A DNA stretch of 64,000 nucleotides from Actinospineispora eucalypti (GTDB taxonomy: Bacteria; Actinomycetota; Actinomycetes; Mycobacteriales; Pseudonocardiaceae). Where the stretch lies: contig JACHMT010000001.1 of NCBI GenBank assembly GCA_014208095.1, positions 2,418,001-2,482,000 of the forward strand, written 5' to 3'. Below, in pieces: positions 23,497 to 31,722 of this stretch; position 1 is the stretch's first letter, and every line of letters starts with the position of its first letter. The notes below the pieces were generated by a model that saw nothing but the letters and a program-made list of their open reading frames with translations, was not told where the DNA came from and searched no databases. A program made the position numbers and the translations under genes.

Positions 23497-24738
23497 CTAT
23501 TTCCCGCCGGCCAGCTCCCCGAGCGCCGAGCCGAGCGCCGCGACGGCCAGCTCCACCTCGTCGCGCTGGATCACCAGCGGCGGGCCCAGCCTCAGCGTCT
23601 GGCCGTGGGTGTCCTTGGCCAGCACGCCGTGTGCGAGCAACCGCTCGCACACCTCCCGGCCGCTTCCCAGCGCCGGGTCGATGTCCACCCCGGCCCACAG
23701 GCCGATGCAGCGCACGTCGGTGACCCCCCGGCCGGCCAGTGAGCGCAGCCCCTGCTCCAGGTGGGCGCCCAGCTCCCGCGCGCGCCGCTGGTACTCACCG
23801 GTCGCCAGCAGGCCGACCACCGCCCGGCCGACCGCGCAGGCCAGCGGGTTGCCGCCGAACGTGGAGCCGTGCTGCCCGGGGCGCAGGGCCTGGAACACCT
23901 CCGGGTCGGCCACCACGGCGGACACCGGCATCACCCCGCCGCCGAGCGCCTTGCCCAGCAGGTACATGTCCGGCACCACGCCGTAGTGCTCGCAGGCCAG
24001 CGTGGTCCCGGTGCGGGCCAGCCCGGACTGCACCTCGTCGGCGATGAACAGCACGTTGTTGGCGTCGCACAGCTCGCGCACCCGGGCCAGGTAACCCGGC
24101 GGGGGAAGGATCACCCCGGCCTCGCCCTGAATCGGCTCGAGCAGCACGGCCACCGTGGTTTCGTCGATCGCCGCCGCCAGCGCCTCGGCGTCCCCGAACG
24201 GCACCGCACGGAAGCCCGGGGTGTACGGGCCGAACCCGGCGCGCGCCTCCTCGTCGTCCGAGAAACTGATCACGGTCGTGGTCCGGCCGTGGAAGTTGTG
24301 CGCGGCGACCACGATGCTGGCCTGGTTGTCGGGGACGCCCTTGACCTCGTAGCCCCACTTGCGGGCGACCTTGATGCCGGTCTCCACCGCCTCGGCGCCG
24401 GTGTTCATCGGCAGCACCATCTGCTTGCCGACCAGTTCGGCCAGCTCGGCGCAGAACGGCCCGAGCTGGTCGTGGCCGAACGCCCGGCTGGTCAGCGTGA
24501 CCCGCTCCAGCTGGGCGCGCGCGGCGGCCAGGATCTCCTCGTTGCCGTGCCCGAAGCTGACCGCCGAGTAGCCGGAGAGGCAGTCCAGGTAGCGGCGGCC
24601 GTCCACGTCGGTGGCCCAGGGCCCCTTCGCCGAGGCCAGCACCACCGGCAGCGGGCTGTAGTTGTGTGCGGCGTGCGTGTCGACCAGCCGCAGGTGCTCG
24701 GTCGCCTCGGTGGTGATGTTGTCCGCGAGCAGGGTCAT
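23497..24738 (-). CDS. rocD: Ornithine aminotransferase
   Basis: 413 aa, class III aminotransferase. Shows HNYSPLPVVLASAKGPWATDVDG at the N-terminus, MNTGAEAVETGIKVARKWGY, the NFHGRTTTVISFS region, DEVQSGLARTG and the PLP Lys in LLGKALGGGVMPVSA (about 265). Converts ornithine and 2-oxoglutarate to glutamate semialdehyde and glutamate. Its ATG overlaps the stop of the upstream ddaH-like gene (ATGA), so the two enzymes are made together; the hydrolase would deliver ornithine. Mycobacterium tuberculosis keeps the same order (rocD1/2, Rv2323c, an Lrp gene). Confidence 0.92.
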   Translation of the reverse strand: MTLLADNITTEATEHLRLVDTHAAHNYSPLPVVLASAKGPWATDVDGRRYLDCLSGYSAVSFGHGNEEILAAARAQLERVTLTSRAFGHDQLGPFCAELAELVGKQMVLPMNTGAEAVETGIKVARKWGYEVKGVPDNQASIVVAAHNFHGRTTTVISFSDDEEARAGFGPYTPGFRAVPFGDAEALAAAIDETTVAVLLEPIQGEAGVILPPPGYLARVRELCDANNVLFIADEVQSGLARTGTTLACEHYGVVPDMYLLGKALGGGVMPVSAVVADPEVFQALRPGQHGSTFGGNPLACAVGRAVVGLLATGEYQRRARELGAHLEQGLRSLAGRGVTDVRCIGLWAGVDIDPALGSGREVCERLLAHGVLAKDTHGQTLRLGPPLVIQRDEVELAVAALGSALGELAGGK

Positions 24739-25574
24739 GACCGGACCTCCAAGGTGCAGCACTTGGCGCTCCCGCCGGCCTTGAGCAGCTCCGACAGGTC
24801 GACGCCGATGGGGTGGAAGCCGCGTTCCCGCAGCTGTTCGGCCAGGTTGACCGCCTTCTCGGCGAGCACGACGTTCCGTCCGTCGGAGACCGCGTTGAGC
24901 CCGAAGACCATCGCGTCCTTGGCGCCCGCCAGCACCGCGTCCGGGTACAGCTCGCGCAGCACCGACCGGCTGGCCGCGCTGAACGCTTCCGGGTAGTAGG
25001 CGACCGTGCGGTCGTCCAGCACGGCCAGCGCGGTGTCCAGGTGGTAGAAGCGCGGGTTCACCAGCTCCAGGGAGACCACCGGCAGGCCGAAGTACTCGGC
25101 CACCTCGGCGTGCGCCTTCGGGTCGGTGCGGAAACCGGTTCCGGCCAGCACCCGCCCGCCGACCACCAGGAAGTCGCCCTCGCCCTCGTTGACCTGGACG
25201 GCCTGTTTGGCCGGGAAGCCGGCGGCGCGCAGCCAGGCCAGGTAGGCCGGCCCTTCGTCGGCGCGCTGCGGGTAGGCGAAGCGGGCGGCCAGCGCCCGGC
25301 CGCCGATGACCAGGCCGCCGTTGGCCGCGAAGACCATGTCGGGCAGCTGGGGCAGTGGCTCGATGATCCGGACGGTGTGGCCGAGCTCCTGGTAGATGTC
25401 CCGCAGCCGCTGCCACTGGCGCAGTGCGAGCGACACGTCGCAGGGCTGGTCGGTGTCCATCCACGGGTTGATCGCGTACTCGACGGTGAAGTGCTCGGGT
25501 GGGCACATCAGGTACTGGTGCGGGCGCGCGAGGCGCTCCCCGGCGGTGTTGGGGGCTTCCAGCGTTACGGTCAC
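24735..25574 (-). CDS. DDAH/arginine-dihydrolase-like guanidino hydrolase
   Basis: 279 aa, amidinotransferase-fold enzyme of the dimethylarginine dimethylaminohydrolase type. Visible are YLMCPPEHFTVEYAINPWMD, FAANGGLVIGG, NEGEGDFLVVGG, the catalytic His in NPRFYHLDTALAVLDD (about 180) and the catalytic Cys in GGSAKCCTLEV (about 272). The family hydrolyses methylated arginine to citrulline, or arginine to ornithine and ammonia. Coupling to rocD favours an ornithine-forming arginine dihydrolase role, but this is inference. Divergent from an Lrp-type regulator. Confidence 0.8.
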   Translation of the reverse strand: MTVTLEAPNTAGERLARPHQYLMCPPEHFTVEYAINPWMDTDQPCDVSLALRQWQRLRDIYQELGHTVRIIEPLPQLPDMVFAANGGLVIGGRALAARFAYPQRADEGPAYLAWLRAAGFPAKQAVQVNEGEGDFLVVGGRVLAGTGFRTDPKAHAEVAEYFGLPVVSLELVNPRFYHLDTALAVLDDRTVAYYPEAFSAASRSVLRELYPDAVLAGAKDAMVFGLNAVSDGRNVVLAEKAVNLAEQLRERGFHPIGVDLSELLKAGGSAKCCTLEVRS

Positions 25575-25673
25575 AAATCAACGGTAAGGAGCCATCTTTA
25601 CGCAATCAATACGCAACTCTTGCGCCTTTGCGATAACTTTATTGCGTCCTTGACGTGACCGTGGAGGTTTGTT
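25575..25673. promoter_or_regulatory. Divergent promoter with repeated TTGCG/CGCAA boxes
   Basis: ACGCAA, ACGCAA, TTGCG, TTGCG and TTGCGT boxes are spaced over about 25599-25648 in an AT-richer stretch. Such degenerate arrays suit an Lrp/AsnC protein, which binds several weak sites. GGAGG at 25663-25667 is the Lrp gene ribosome binding site. Confidence 0.5.
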
Positions 25674-26114
25674 GTGCTCGACGTGATCGACCGGCGCATC
25701 GTGGACTGCCTGCTGCACGACGGGCGCGCCACGTACGCCCAGATCGGCAGCCGGGTGGGGCTGTCCGCGCCGGCCGCGAAACGCCGGGTGGACCGGCTGC
25801 GGGACAGCGGGGCGATCCGCGGCTTCACCGTGCTGCTGGACCCGGCCGCGCTCGGCTGGCGCACCGAGGCCTACGTGCAGGTGTACTGCACGGGCACGGT
25901 CAGCCCGCAGGAGCTGCGGCGGAGCCTGGGACGGGTGCCCGAGGTGATCAGCGCGTGCACCGTCTCCGGCGCGGCGGACGCGCTGCTGCACATGGTGGCC
26001 ACCGACATCCCGCACCTGGAGGAGGCCATGGAACGGGTGCGCGCCGAGCCGAAGGTGGAGCGCACGGAGAGCGTCATCGTGCTGTCCCGGCTGGTCGACC
26101 GGCCGATGAGCTAA
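25674..26114 (+). CDS. Lrp/AsnC-family regulator
   Basis: 146 aa. The N-terminal HTH (DVIDRRIVDCLLHDGRATYAQIGSRVGLSAPAAKRRVDRL, about 3-45) is followed by an AsnC ligand domain with GFTVLLDPAALGWRTEAYVQV and VSGAADALLHMVA. These regulators sense amino acids. It is divergent from the ddaH-rocD operon and probably induces it with arginine or ornithine. Its GTG start has GGAGG 6 bp upstream. The stop codon lies within a copy of the dispersed GCGCGCC repeat. Confidence 0.9.
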   Translation: MLDVIDRRIVDCLLHDGRATYAQIGSRVGLSAPAAKRRVDRLRDSGAIRGFTVLLDPAALGWRTEAYVQVYCTGTVSPQELRRSLGRVPEVISACTVSGAADALLHMVATDIPHLEEAMERVRAEPKVERTESVIVLSRLVDRPMS

Positions 26115-26161
26115 CGCGGAACGCGTGCCGAGCGCGCGCCCAGTTCGGCGCGCGCGGGAGA
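26110..26161 (-). repeat. Dispersed GC-rich repeat, copy 2
   Basis: Minus-strand copy of the element at 6886-6939 and 37321-37372. It spans the Lrp stop codon and the 49-bp gap to the converging PucR gene. Confidence 0.8.
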
Positions 26162-26163
26162 CG

Positions 26164-27432
26164 CTAGCCTGCCTGGGAGAGGACCCGGCTGCCGAGCTGG
26201 CGGCAGGCCACCAGCGCGACCTCCACGTCCAGTCGGCCCTCGGAGAGGGGGCGGCCCCGGATCTCCTCGGCCTTGCGCACCCGGTAGTGCACGGTGTTCT
26301 TGTGCAGGTGCAGTCGGGCGGCCGCGTCGGTGAAGCTGCCACCGGTCTCCAGGAAGATCCGCACGGTCTCGCGCAGCCGCTCGGTGGCCTCGTCGTCGCG
26401 GGCCAGGGCGCCCAGCGTGCGGCGCACCCAGGTGCGCAGGGAGTCGAGGTTCTCCGACAGCAGCGCGGCGATGCTGACCTCGGCGAAGCTGACCACCCGG
26501 GCCACCTGGTCGGGTGAGCTCTCCGCCGCCTCCGCCACCGAGCGCGCGGCCATCGCCTCCCGGTGCGTGGTGCGGAAGCCGTCCAGGCCCTGAGCCGGCT
26601 CGCCGATCGCCATCCTCGGCGCGTAACCGAGCGGCCCGCCGGACGCCTCGAGCGCGGCGGCCAGGCCGAGATGGTCCAGCCGGATCGGTTCAACGCTGGT
26701 CACCCAGGCCCAGAGCGTGTGGTCGTCGGACAACACGGCCAGCGGCCGCCGCCCGTGCACGGTGGACAGCAGCTGGGCGGCGGACTCCAGGCGGCGCGCG
26801 GTGTCCGGCACGTCCTTGTCCATCCAGGCCACCGCGCCGACGTGCCAGCCGCGCATCCGGTAGCCGACCATCGCCTCGGCGGTACCGAGATCCAGCGCCT
26901 CGTCGTCCAGCACGGTGCGCAGCGCGATCGCCCGGGCCGCGTCGGTGCGCTGCGTCCACAGCTTGCGCTCGGTCTCGTAGATCTCCACCAGGTGCTCGGA
27001 GATCTGGTCGATGTACCGGCCGGCCACCTGCACGATCTCCTGCGTGCAGGCCAGCACCACATCGGCGTCCAGCTCGCGCTGGCTGAGCCCGCGCAGGCAC
27101 CACTGGTTGAACCGCACCGAGCCGAGCCGGTAGGCGCGCAGCAGGCTCTCGAGCGGCAGGTCCCGCTGGGCGAACCGGCGGGCGTAGGCCGCCGCGGCCG
27201 CCGGCACCACCAGCTGCTCGGTCGGCAGTCCGTGTTGCAGCAGGTCGAACATGGTGGACAGGTTCGCCGCCGTGCTGGCCGCCATCAGCTCGCGGACCGC
27301 CTCCTCGCCCTGGAAGGCCGGGATCTCCTCCAGGAACAGGTTGGCCAGCTCCGTGGTGCGTTCGGGCAGCTGCGCGGTGAGCTCCTTGGCGACCTGCGCG
27401 ACTACCCGCCGGGTGTGCGCATCGGTGGCCAT
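26164..27432 (-). CDS. PucR/CdaR-family transcriptional regulator
   Basis: 422 aa. The N-terminal 150 residues are helical with no named fold; the middle (about 170-300) is the GGDEF-like CdaR domain (GWHVGAVAWMDKDVPD, GYAPRMAIGEPAQGLDGFRTTHREAMAA); the C-terminus is the HTH_30 domain with LRETVRIFLETGGSFTDAAARLHLHKNTVHYRVRKAEEI. PucR-type regulators control purine, sugar acid or amino-acid use. No adjacent target is obvious, the neighbours being convergent or divergent housekeeping genes. Confidence 0.87.
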   Translation of the reverse strand: MATDAHTRRVVAQVAKELTAQLPERTTELANLFLEEIPAFQGEEAVRELMAASTAANLSTMFDLLQHGLPTEQLVVPAAAAAYARRFAQRDLPLESLLRAYRLGSVRFNQWCLRGLSQRELDADVVLACTQEIVQVAGRYIDQISEHLVEIYETERKLWTQRTDAARAIALRTVLDDEALDLGTAEAMVGYRMRGWHVGAVAWMDKDVPDTARRLESAAQLLSTVHGRRPLAVLSDDHTLWAWVTSVEPIRLDHLGLAAALEASGGPLGYAPRMAIGEPAQGLDGFRTTHREAMAARSVAEAAESSPDQVARVVSFAEVSIAALLSENLDSLRTWVRRTLGALARDDEATERLRETVRIFLETGGSFTDAAARLHLHKNTVHYRVRKAEEIRGRPLSEGRLDVEVALVACRQLGSRVLSQAG

Positions 27433-27522
27433 GCCACTGGACCCTAATACCGATGGGAATCGACGCGCTCGCGGGTGACGGGCCCGGCGCGCCCGCCGAT
27501 CATCGGGCGTTACGCTCGCCAC

Positions 27523-28143
27523 ATGGCCAAGTACTTCGACGTCCACCCGGACAATCCCCAGAAGCGGCTGGTTGGCCAGGTAGTGCAGCTCGTGCGCGAC
27601 GGCGGGCTGATCGCCTACCCGACCGACTCGTGCTTCGCCCTCGGCTGCCAGCTCGGCAACCTGGACGGGCTGGGCCGGATCCGGGAGATCCGGCACCTGG
27701 ACGACCGCCACCACTTCACCCTGGTCTGCGCGGACTTCGGCCAGCTGGGCAGGTTCGTGCACATCGGCAACGCGGTGTTCCGGTCCATCAAGGCCGCCAC
27801 CCCGGGCAGCTACACGTTCATCCTGCCGGCCACCAAGGACGTGCCGCGCCGGCTGATGAACCCCAAGAAGAAGACCGTCGGCGTGCGCATCCCCGAGCAC
27901 ACGGTGGCCCAGGCGCTGCTGGCCGAGCTGGGCGAGCCGCTGCTCTCCAGCACGTTGCTGCTGCCCGACGAGGAGGAGCCGCTCACCCAGGGGTGGGAGA
28001 TCAAGGAGCGGCTGGACCACCAGATCGACGCGGTGGTGGACTCCGCCGACTGCGGCACCGAGCCGACCACGGTGGTGGACTTCTCCTCCGGCGAGCCGGA
28101 GGTCATCCGCGTGGGCGCGGGTGATCCCGCTCGCTTCGAGTAG
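27523..28143 (+). CDS. Sua5/YciO/YrdC-family protein (YciO type)
   Basis: 206 aa. Has the YrdC fold signs GLIAYPTDSCFALGCQLGN, IREIRHLDDRHHFTLVCAD, PGSYTFILPAT and TVGVRIPEH. YciO proteins are relatives of threonylcarbamoyl-AMP synthase (TsaC) needed for tRNA t6A37; YciO itself may not do that reaction. The ATG has no ribosome binding site and follows TACGCT by 6 bp, so the mRNA is probably leaderless. Confidence 0.88.
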   Translation: MAKYFDVHPDNPQKRLVGQVVQLVRDGGLIAYPTDSCFALGCQLGNLDGLGRIREIRHLDDRHHFTLVCADFGQLGRFVHIGNAVFRSIKAATPGSYTFILPATKDVPRRLMNPKKKTVGVRIPEHTVAQALLAELGEPLLSSTLLLPDEEEPLTQGWEIKERLDHQIDAVVDSADCGTEPTTVVDFSSGEPEVIRVGAGDPARFE

Positions 28144-28196
28144 CCCGACCAGGCGTTAAGCGGGCCGGCACCTGGGAGCCGCGTTAGGCTCCCGAA

Positions 28197-29381
28197 ATGG
28201 CCAGCACACGGGAGTGGTTCGAGAGCGTCGCCGAGGCCCAGCGCCGCGCCAAGCGTCGGTTGCCCAAGTCGGTCTACGGCGCGCTGATCGGCGGCGCGGA
28301 GCGCGGGGTCACCCTCGAGGACAACGTCAACGCGTTCAGCGAGCTGGGGTTCCGGCCGCACATCGCCGACCTGCCCCAGCAGCGCGACCAGGCGACCACC
28401 GTGCTGGGCCAGGAGATCTCCTTGCCGGTGATCATCTCGCCGACCGGGGTGCAGGCGGTGCACCCGGAGGGCGAGGTCGCGGTGGCCAGGGCGGCGGCCG
28501 AGGCCGGCACGGCGATCGGCCTGTCCTCGTTCGCCAGCCGGTCGGTGGAGGACGTGGCGGCGGCCAACCCGAAGACCTTCTTCCAGATGTACTGGGTGGG
28601 TTCCAAGGACCGGCTGCTGCAGCGCGCCGACCGGGCCCGCCGCGCCGGGGCGAAGGGCCTGATCATCACCCTGGACTGGACGTTCGCCCACCGCCGGGAC
28701 TGGGGCAGCCCGCCCATCCCGGAGAAGCTGGACATCCGGGCGATGGCCAAGTTCGCCCCGCAGGTGGCGCTGCGCCCGCTGTGGCTGGCCGAGTTCCTGC
28801 GGGCCGGGCAGCTGCCCGACCTGACCACGCCCAACCTCTCCGACGGCCCCGGGCTGCCCGGCCCGACCTTCTTCGGGGCCTACGGCGAGTGGATGGGCAC
28901 CCCGCTGCCCACCTGGGACGACATCCGCTGGCTGCGGGACGAGTGGGGCGGTCCGTTCATGATCAAGGGGATCATGCACCCGGACGACGCCCGGCGGGCG
29001 GTGGACGTCGGCGCCACCGCGATCTCGGTCTCCAACCACGGCGGGAACAACCTGGACGGCACCCCGGCCAGCATCCGGGTGCTGCCCTCGGTGGCGGACG
29101 CGGTCGGCGACCAGGTGGAGGTGCTGCTGGACGGCGGCATCCGGCGGGGCAGTGACGTGGTCAAGGCGCTCGCGCTGGGCGCCAAGGCGGTGCTGATCGG
29201 GCGGGCCTACCTGTGGGGAATGGCGGCCAACGGGCAGGCCGGCGTGACCAACGTGCTGCAGATCCTGCGCAGCGGCATCGACGAGGCGCTGCTCGGGCTG
29301 GGCCGGTCGTCCATCCACGAGCTGGTCAAGGACGACCTGATCATCCCGGCCGACTTCACCCGGGCGCCCGGCCCGGCGTAG
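28197..29381 (+). CDS. mftD: MftD-type FMN-dependent dehydrogenase (mycofactocin system)
   Basis: 394 aa, lactate-oxidase-like barrel. It follows the MftD (Rv0694) sequence closely along its length: QRRAKRRLPKSVYGALI, NAFSELGFRPH, SPTGVQAVHPEGEVAVARAA, LSSFASRSVE, DWGSPPIPEKLD, AAYGEWMGTPLPTW-like FFGAYGEWMGTPLPTWDDI, VSNHGGNNLDGTPASIR (catalytic His) and LLDGGIRRGSDVVKALALGAKAV. MftD oxidises the AHDP intermediate to form the redox-active mycofactocin. No mftA, B, C, E or F gene lies near it here, which is unusual. Leaderless: TAGGCT is 6 bp before the ATG. Confidence 0.85.
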   Translation: MASTREWFESVAEAQRRAKRRLPKSVYGALIGGAERGVTLEDNVNAFSELGFRPHIADLPQQRDQATTVLGQEISLPVIISPTGVQAVHPEGEVAVARAAAEAGTAIGLSSFASRSVEDVAAANPKTFFQMYWVGSKDRLLQRADRARRAGAKGLIITLDWTFAHRRDWGSPPIPEKLDIRAMAKFAPQVALRPLWLAEFLRAGQLPDLTTPNLSDGPGLPGPTFFGAYGEWMGTPLPTWDDIRWLRDEWGGPFMIKGIMHPDDARRAVDVGATAISVSNHGGNNLDGTPASIRVLPSVADAVGDQVEVLLDGGIRRGSDVVKALALGAKAVLIGRAYLWGMAANGQAGVTNVLQILRSGIDEALLGLGRSSIHELVKDDLIIPADFTRAPGPA

Positions 29382-29390
29382 GACACGCGC

Positions 29391-30206
29391 TCAGCGGCGG
29401 GTCCAGCCGCGGACCATGCGGGCGCCGACCAGGCCGGCCAGCGCCACGCCGACCAGTGCGCCGATGCCCAGGGTGATGCCGGTGTTCGGGAAGACGGCGG
29501 CGGTCACCGAGTAGGCCGGGGCCACCACGGTGGCGATGTTCGAGCCGGTGGCCAGCTTGGCCAGCTGTCCCTGCAGGTCGGAGACCTGGGCCTGCAGGTC
29601 GCCCACGGTGGCCGGCGGCGTGGCCGGGTTGGCCAGTTGCCGCTGCGCATTGTCCAGCTGGGCCTGCAGCGCGGCGGCCTGGCCGGAGGCGTTCGCCACG
29701 TCCAGGTAGCGCTTCGCCACGGCGTTCGCCAGCTGCATCCCGGACGCCCGGTCCGGGTGGTTGACCTGGATCTGGATGATCTCGCTGTTCGGCACCACCA
29801 CCGCGGTGGCGTTCTTGGTCAGGTAGTCGACCGGAACCCCGGTGGAGTCGGCCACCGGCTGCAGCACCTCGCGGCCGGTGATGATCACGGTCTGGGTGGT
29901 GAGGGTGCGCTCCGCGTCGCTCGAGCGGTCACTCAGGTTGTACCGGATCGTGGTCTGAGCGGCGTAGACGTGCGGCAGCGCGATGGTCGCGACGAAGCCC
30001 AGCGCGACGCCGATCACCACCAGGATCGCCGAGACCAGGCCGAGCCGCATCTGCTGCGCGCCGGTGAGCGCCGGCCGGGACTGCGGCGGCATGGGCGGCC
30101 GATAGCCGGGCGGCGGGCGGAAGCCGCCGGGCACCGGCGGCGGCCCGGGCAGCCGCGGGGCCGGGCGGCCAGCACCCCCGGTGGGGGCTGAGCTGGGGGT
30201 AGCCAT
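29391..30206 (-). CDS. Wzz-like chain-length/polysaccharide co-polymerase domain protein
   Basis: 271 aa. A Pro-rich cytoplasmic N-terminus (about 1-50) is followed by a membrane segment LGLVSAILVVIGVALGFVATIAL, an extracytoplasmic part with helical QAAALQAQLDNAQRQLANP and VGDLQAQVSDLQGQLAKLA coiled-coil stretches, and a second membrane segment ITLGIGALVGVALAGLVGARMV near the C-terminus. This is the Wzz topology (two membrane helices around a helical bell). No polysaccharide genes are adjacent, so its partner is unknown. ATG at 30206 has GAGGAG about 12 bp upstream. Confidence 0.7.
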   Translation of the reverse strand: MATPSSAPTGGAGRPAPRLPGPPPVPGGFRPPPGYRPPMPPQSRPALTGAQQMRLGLVSAILVVIGVALGFVATIALPHVYAAQTTIRYNLSDRSSDAERTLTTQTVIITGREVLQPVADSTGVPVDYLTKNATAVVVPNSEIIQIQVNHPDRASGMQLANAVAKRYLDVANASGQAAALQAQLDNAQRQLANPATPPATVGDLQAQVSDLQGQLAKLATGSNIATVVAPAYSVTAAVFPNTGITLGIGALVGVALAGLVGARMVRGWTRR

Positions 30207-30267
30207 CGACTTAGTTGTCTCCTCGAGCGTGTGCGGCGCCGGCCGGTCTCGACCATACAAGCCACCA

Positions 30268-30292
30268 CTCAGGCTAGAGGCGCCCCCCTGAG
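30268..30292 (-). terminator. Short hairpin after ilvA
   Basis: CTCAGG (30268-30273) pairs with CCTGAG (30287-30292) around a GC-rich loop, between the ilvA stop and the start of the Wzz-like gene. Confidence 0.4.
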
Positions 30293-30306
30293 AAAGCAGC
30301 GGTGAT

Positions 30307-31578
30307 TTACAACAGGAAGCGGAAGAGGGGGCTGTCCGGCGGCACCCGCTCGATGTGCGGCGGGGCCACGCGCATCCGCTCCAGCAGCGCGTCCAGGTCC
30401 CCCGGGCGGCCCAGCTCGATGCCGACCAGCGCCGGCCCGGTCTCCCGGTTGTTGCGCTTCACGTACTCGAACAGGGTGATGTCGTCGTCCGGGCCGAGCA
30501 CGTCGTCCAGGAACCGCCGCAACGCGCCCGGCTCCTGCGGGAAGTCCACCAGGAAGTAGTGCTTGAGCCCCTCGTGCACCAGCGCCCGCTCGACCACCTC
30601 GGCGTACCGGCTCACGTCGTTGTTCCCGCCGGAGAGCAGGCAGACCACCGTCTCTCCGGGGCGCACGTCGAGGGTGCCAGCAGCCAGCGCGGCCGAGGCG
30701 AGCGCCCCGGCCGGCTCGGCGATCACGCCGTCCTGCTGGTAGAGCTCCAGCATCTCCACGCAGACCATTCCCTCGGCCACCGTGCGCAGGCTGGTGGTGC
30801 CGGTCAGCACGGCCTCCCGGGTGATCGGGTAGGTCACCTCGCCGGCCCGGCGCACCGAGGCGCCGTCCACGAACGGGTCCAGCTCCGGCAGGTCCACCGG
30901 GTGGCCCTCGGCCAGCGCCGCCGCCATGCAGGCCGCGCCGGCCGGCTCCACGCCGATCACCCGCACGTCCGGGTGCCGCTCGCGCAGCCAGATCAGCGTG
31001 CCGGCCAGCAGGCCGCCGCCGCCGACCGGCACGACCAGCACGTCCGGTGCGCGGCCGAGCTGTGCGACCACCTCGCGCACCACGGTGCCCTGGCCGGCCA
31101 CCGTGCGCGGGTCGTCGAAGGGCGGCACCAGCACCGCACCGGTCTCCCCGGTGTCACGCAGGGCGGCGGCCGCCGCGTCGTCGTACGCGTCGCCGGAGAC
31201 GCGCACCTCGACCACGTCGCCGCCCAGCGAGGCCACCCGGTCACGCTTCTGCCGGGGCGTGGTGCGGGGCAGGTAGACCCGGGCCCGCACGCCCAGCCGG
31301 GCGCACGCGTAGGCGACCCCCTGGGCGTGGTTGCCGGCGGACGCGCACACCACGCCGGCGGCCCTGGCCGCCTCGTCCAGCTGGGAGATCAGGTTGTACG
31401 CGCCGCGCAGTTTGTAGGAGCGCACCGGGAGCAGGTCCTCCCGCTTGAGCCAGACGGCCGCGTCGGTGCGGGTGGAGAGGCGGGCATTGTGTTGCAGGGG
31501 GCTGGGCGCGATCACGCCGCGCAGCCGGGTGGCCGCCGCGTCCACGTCGCTGGCGCTCACCGGTATCACCGAGGTCAC
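30307..31578 (-). CDS. ilvA: Threonine dehydratase, biosynthetic
   Basis: 423 aa. A fold type II PLP enzyme: the PLP Lys is in RSYKLRGAYN (about 56), ASAGNHAQGVAYA follows, the phosphate loop is PVGGGGLLAG (about 173), and a C-terminal ACT-like regulatory domain (about 335-423, KHYFLVDFPQEPGALRRFLDDVLGP) is present. Matches the short, single-regulatory-domain IlvA of actinobacteria and Firmicutes. Makes 2-oxobutanoate for isoleucine. GTG start without a clear ribosome binding site. Isolated from other ilv genes. Confidence 0.92.
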   Translation of the reverse strand: MTSVIPVSASDVDAAATRLRGVIAPSPLQHNARLSTRTDAAVWLKREDLLPVRSYKLRGAYNLISQLDEAARAAGVVCASAGNHAQGVAYACARLGVRARVYLPRTTPRQKRDRVASLGGDVVEVRVSGDAYDDAAAAALRDTGETGAVLVPPFDDPRTVAGQGTVVREVVAQLGRAPDVLVVPVGGGGLLAGTLIWLRERHPDVRVIGVEPAGAACMAAALAEGHPVDLPELDPFVDGASVRRAGEVTYPITREAVLTGTTSLRTVAEGMVCVEMLELYQQDGVIAEPAGALASAALAAGTLDVRPGETVVCLLSGGNNDVSRYAEVVERALVHEGLKHYFLVDFPQEPGALRRFLDDVLGPDDDITLFEYVKRNNRETGPALVGIELGRPGDLDALLERMRVAPPHIERVPPDSPLFRFLL

Positions 31579-31624
31579 CCGGTGACCGTGCCACGCCCCG
31601 CCGGACCGCGCGCACCCGGGCCCA

Positions 31625-31722
31625 CCTAACCCGCCATATCGCGGGTTCTACCAGTCCGTGTCGCGGGTTTCGGCATGGCGATATCCGCGACATGCGGTGG
31701 TGAAACCCGCGATATGGCTAGG
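31625..31722. repeat. 98-bp palindrome with CCATATCGCGGGTT arms
   Basis: Arms containing CCATATCGCGGGTT (left) and AACCCGCGATATGG (right) with further matched GTCGCGG/CCGCGAC blocks form an imperfect palindrome. The stop codon of the NagZ-like gene (31718-31720) is part of its right base. Confidence 0.75.
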
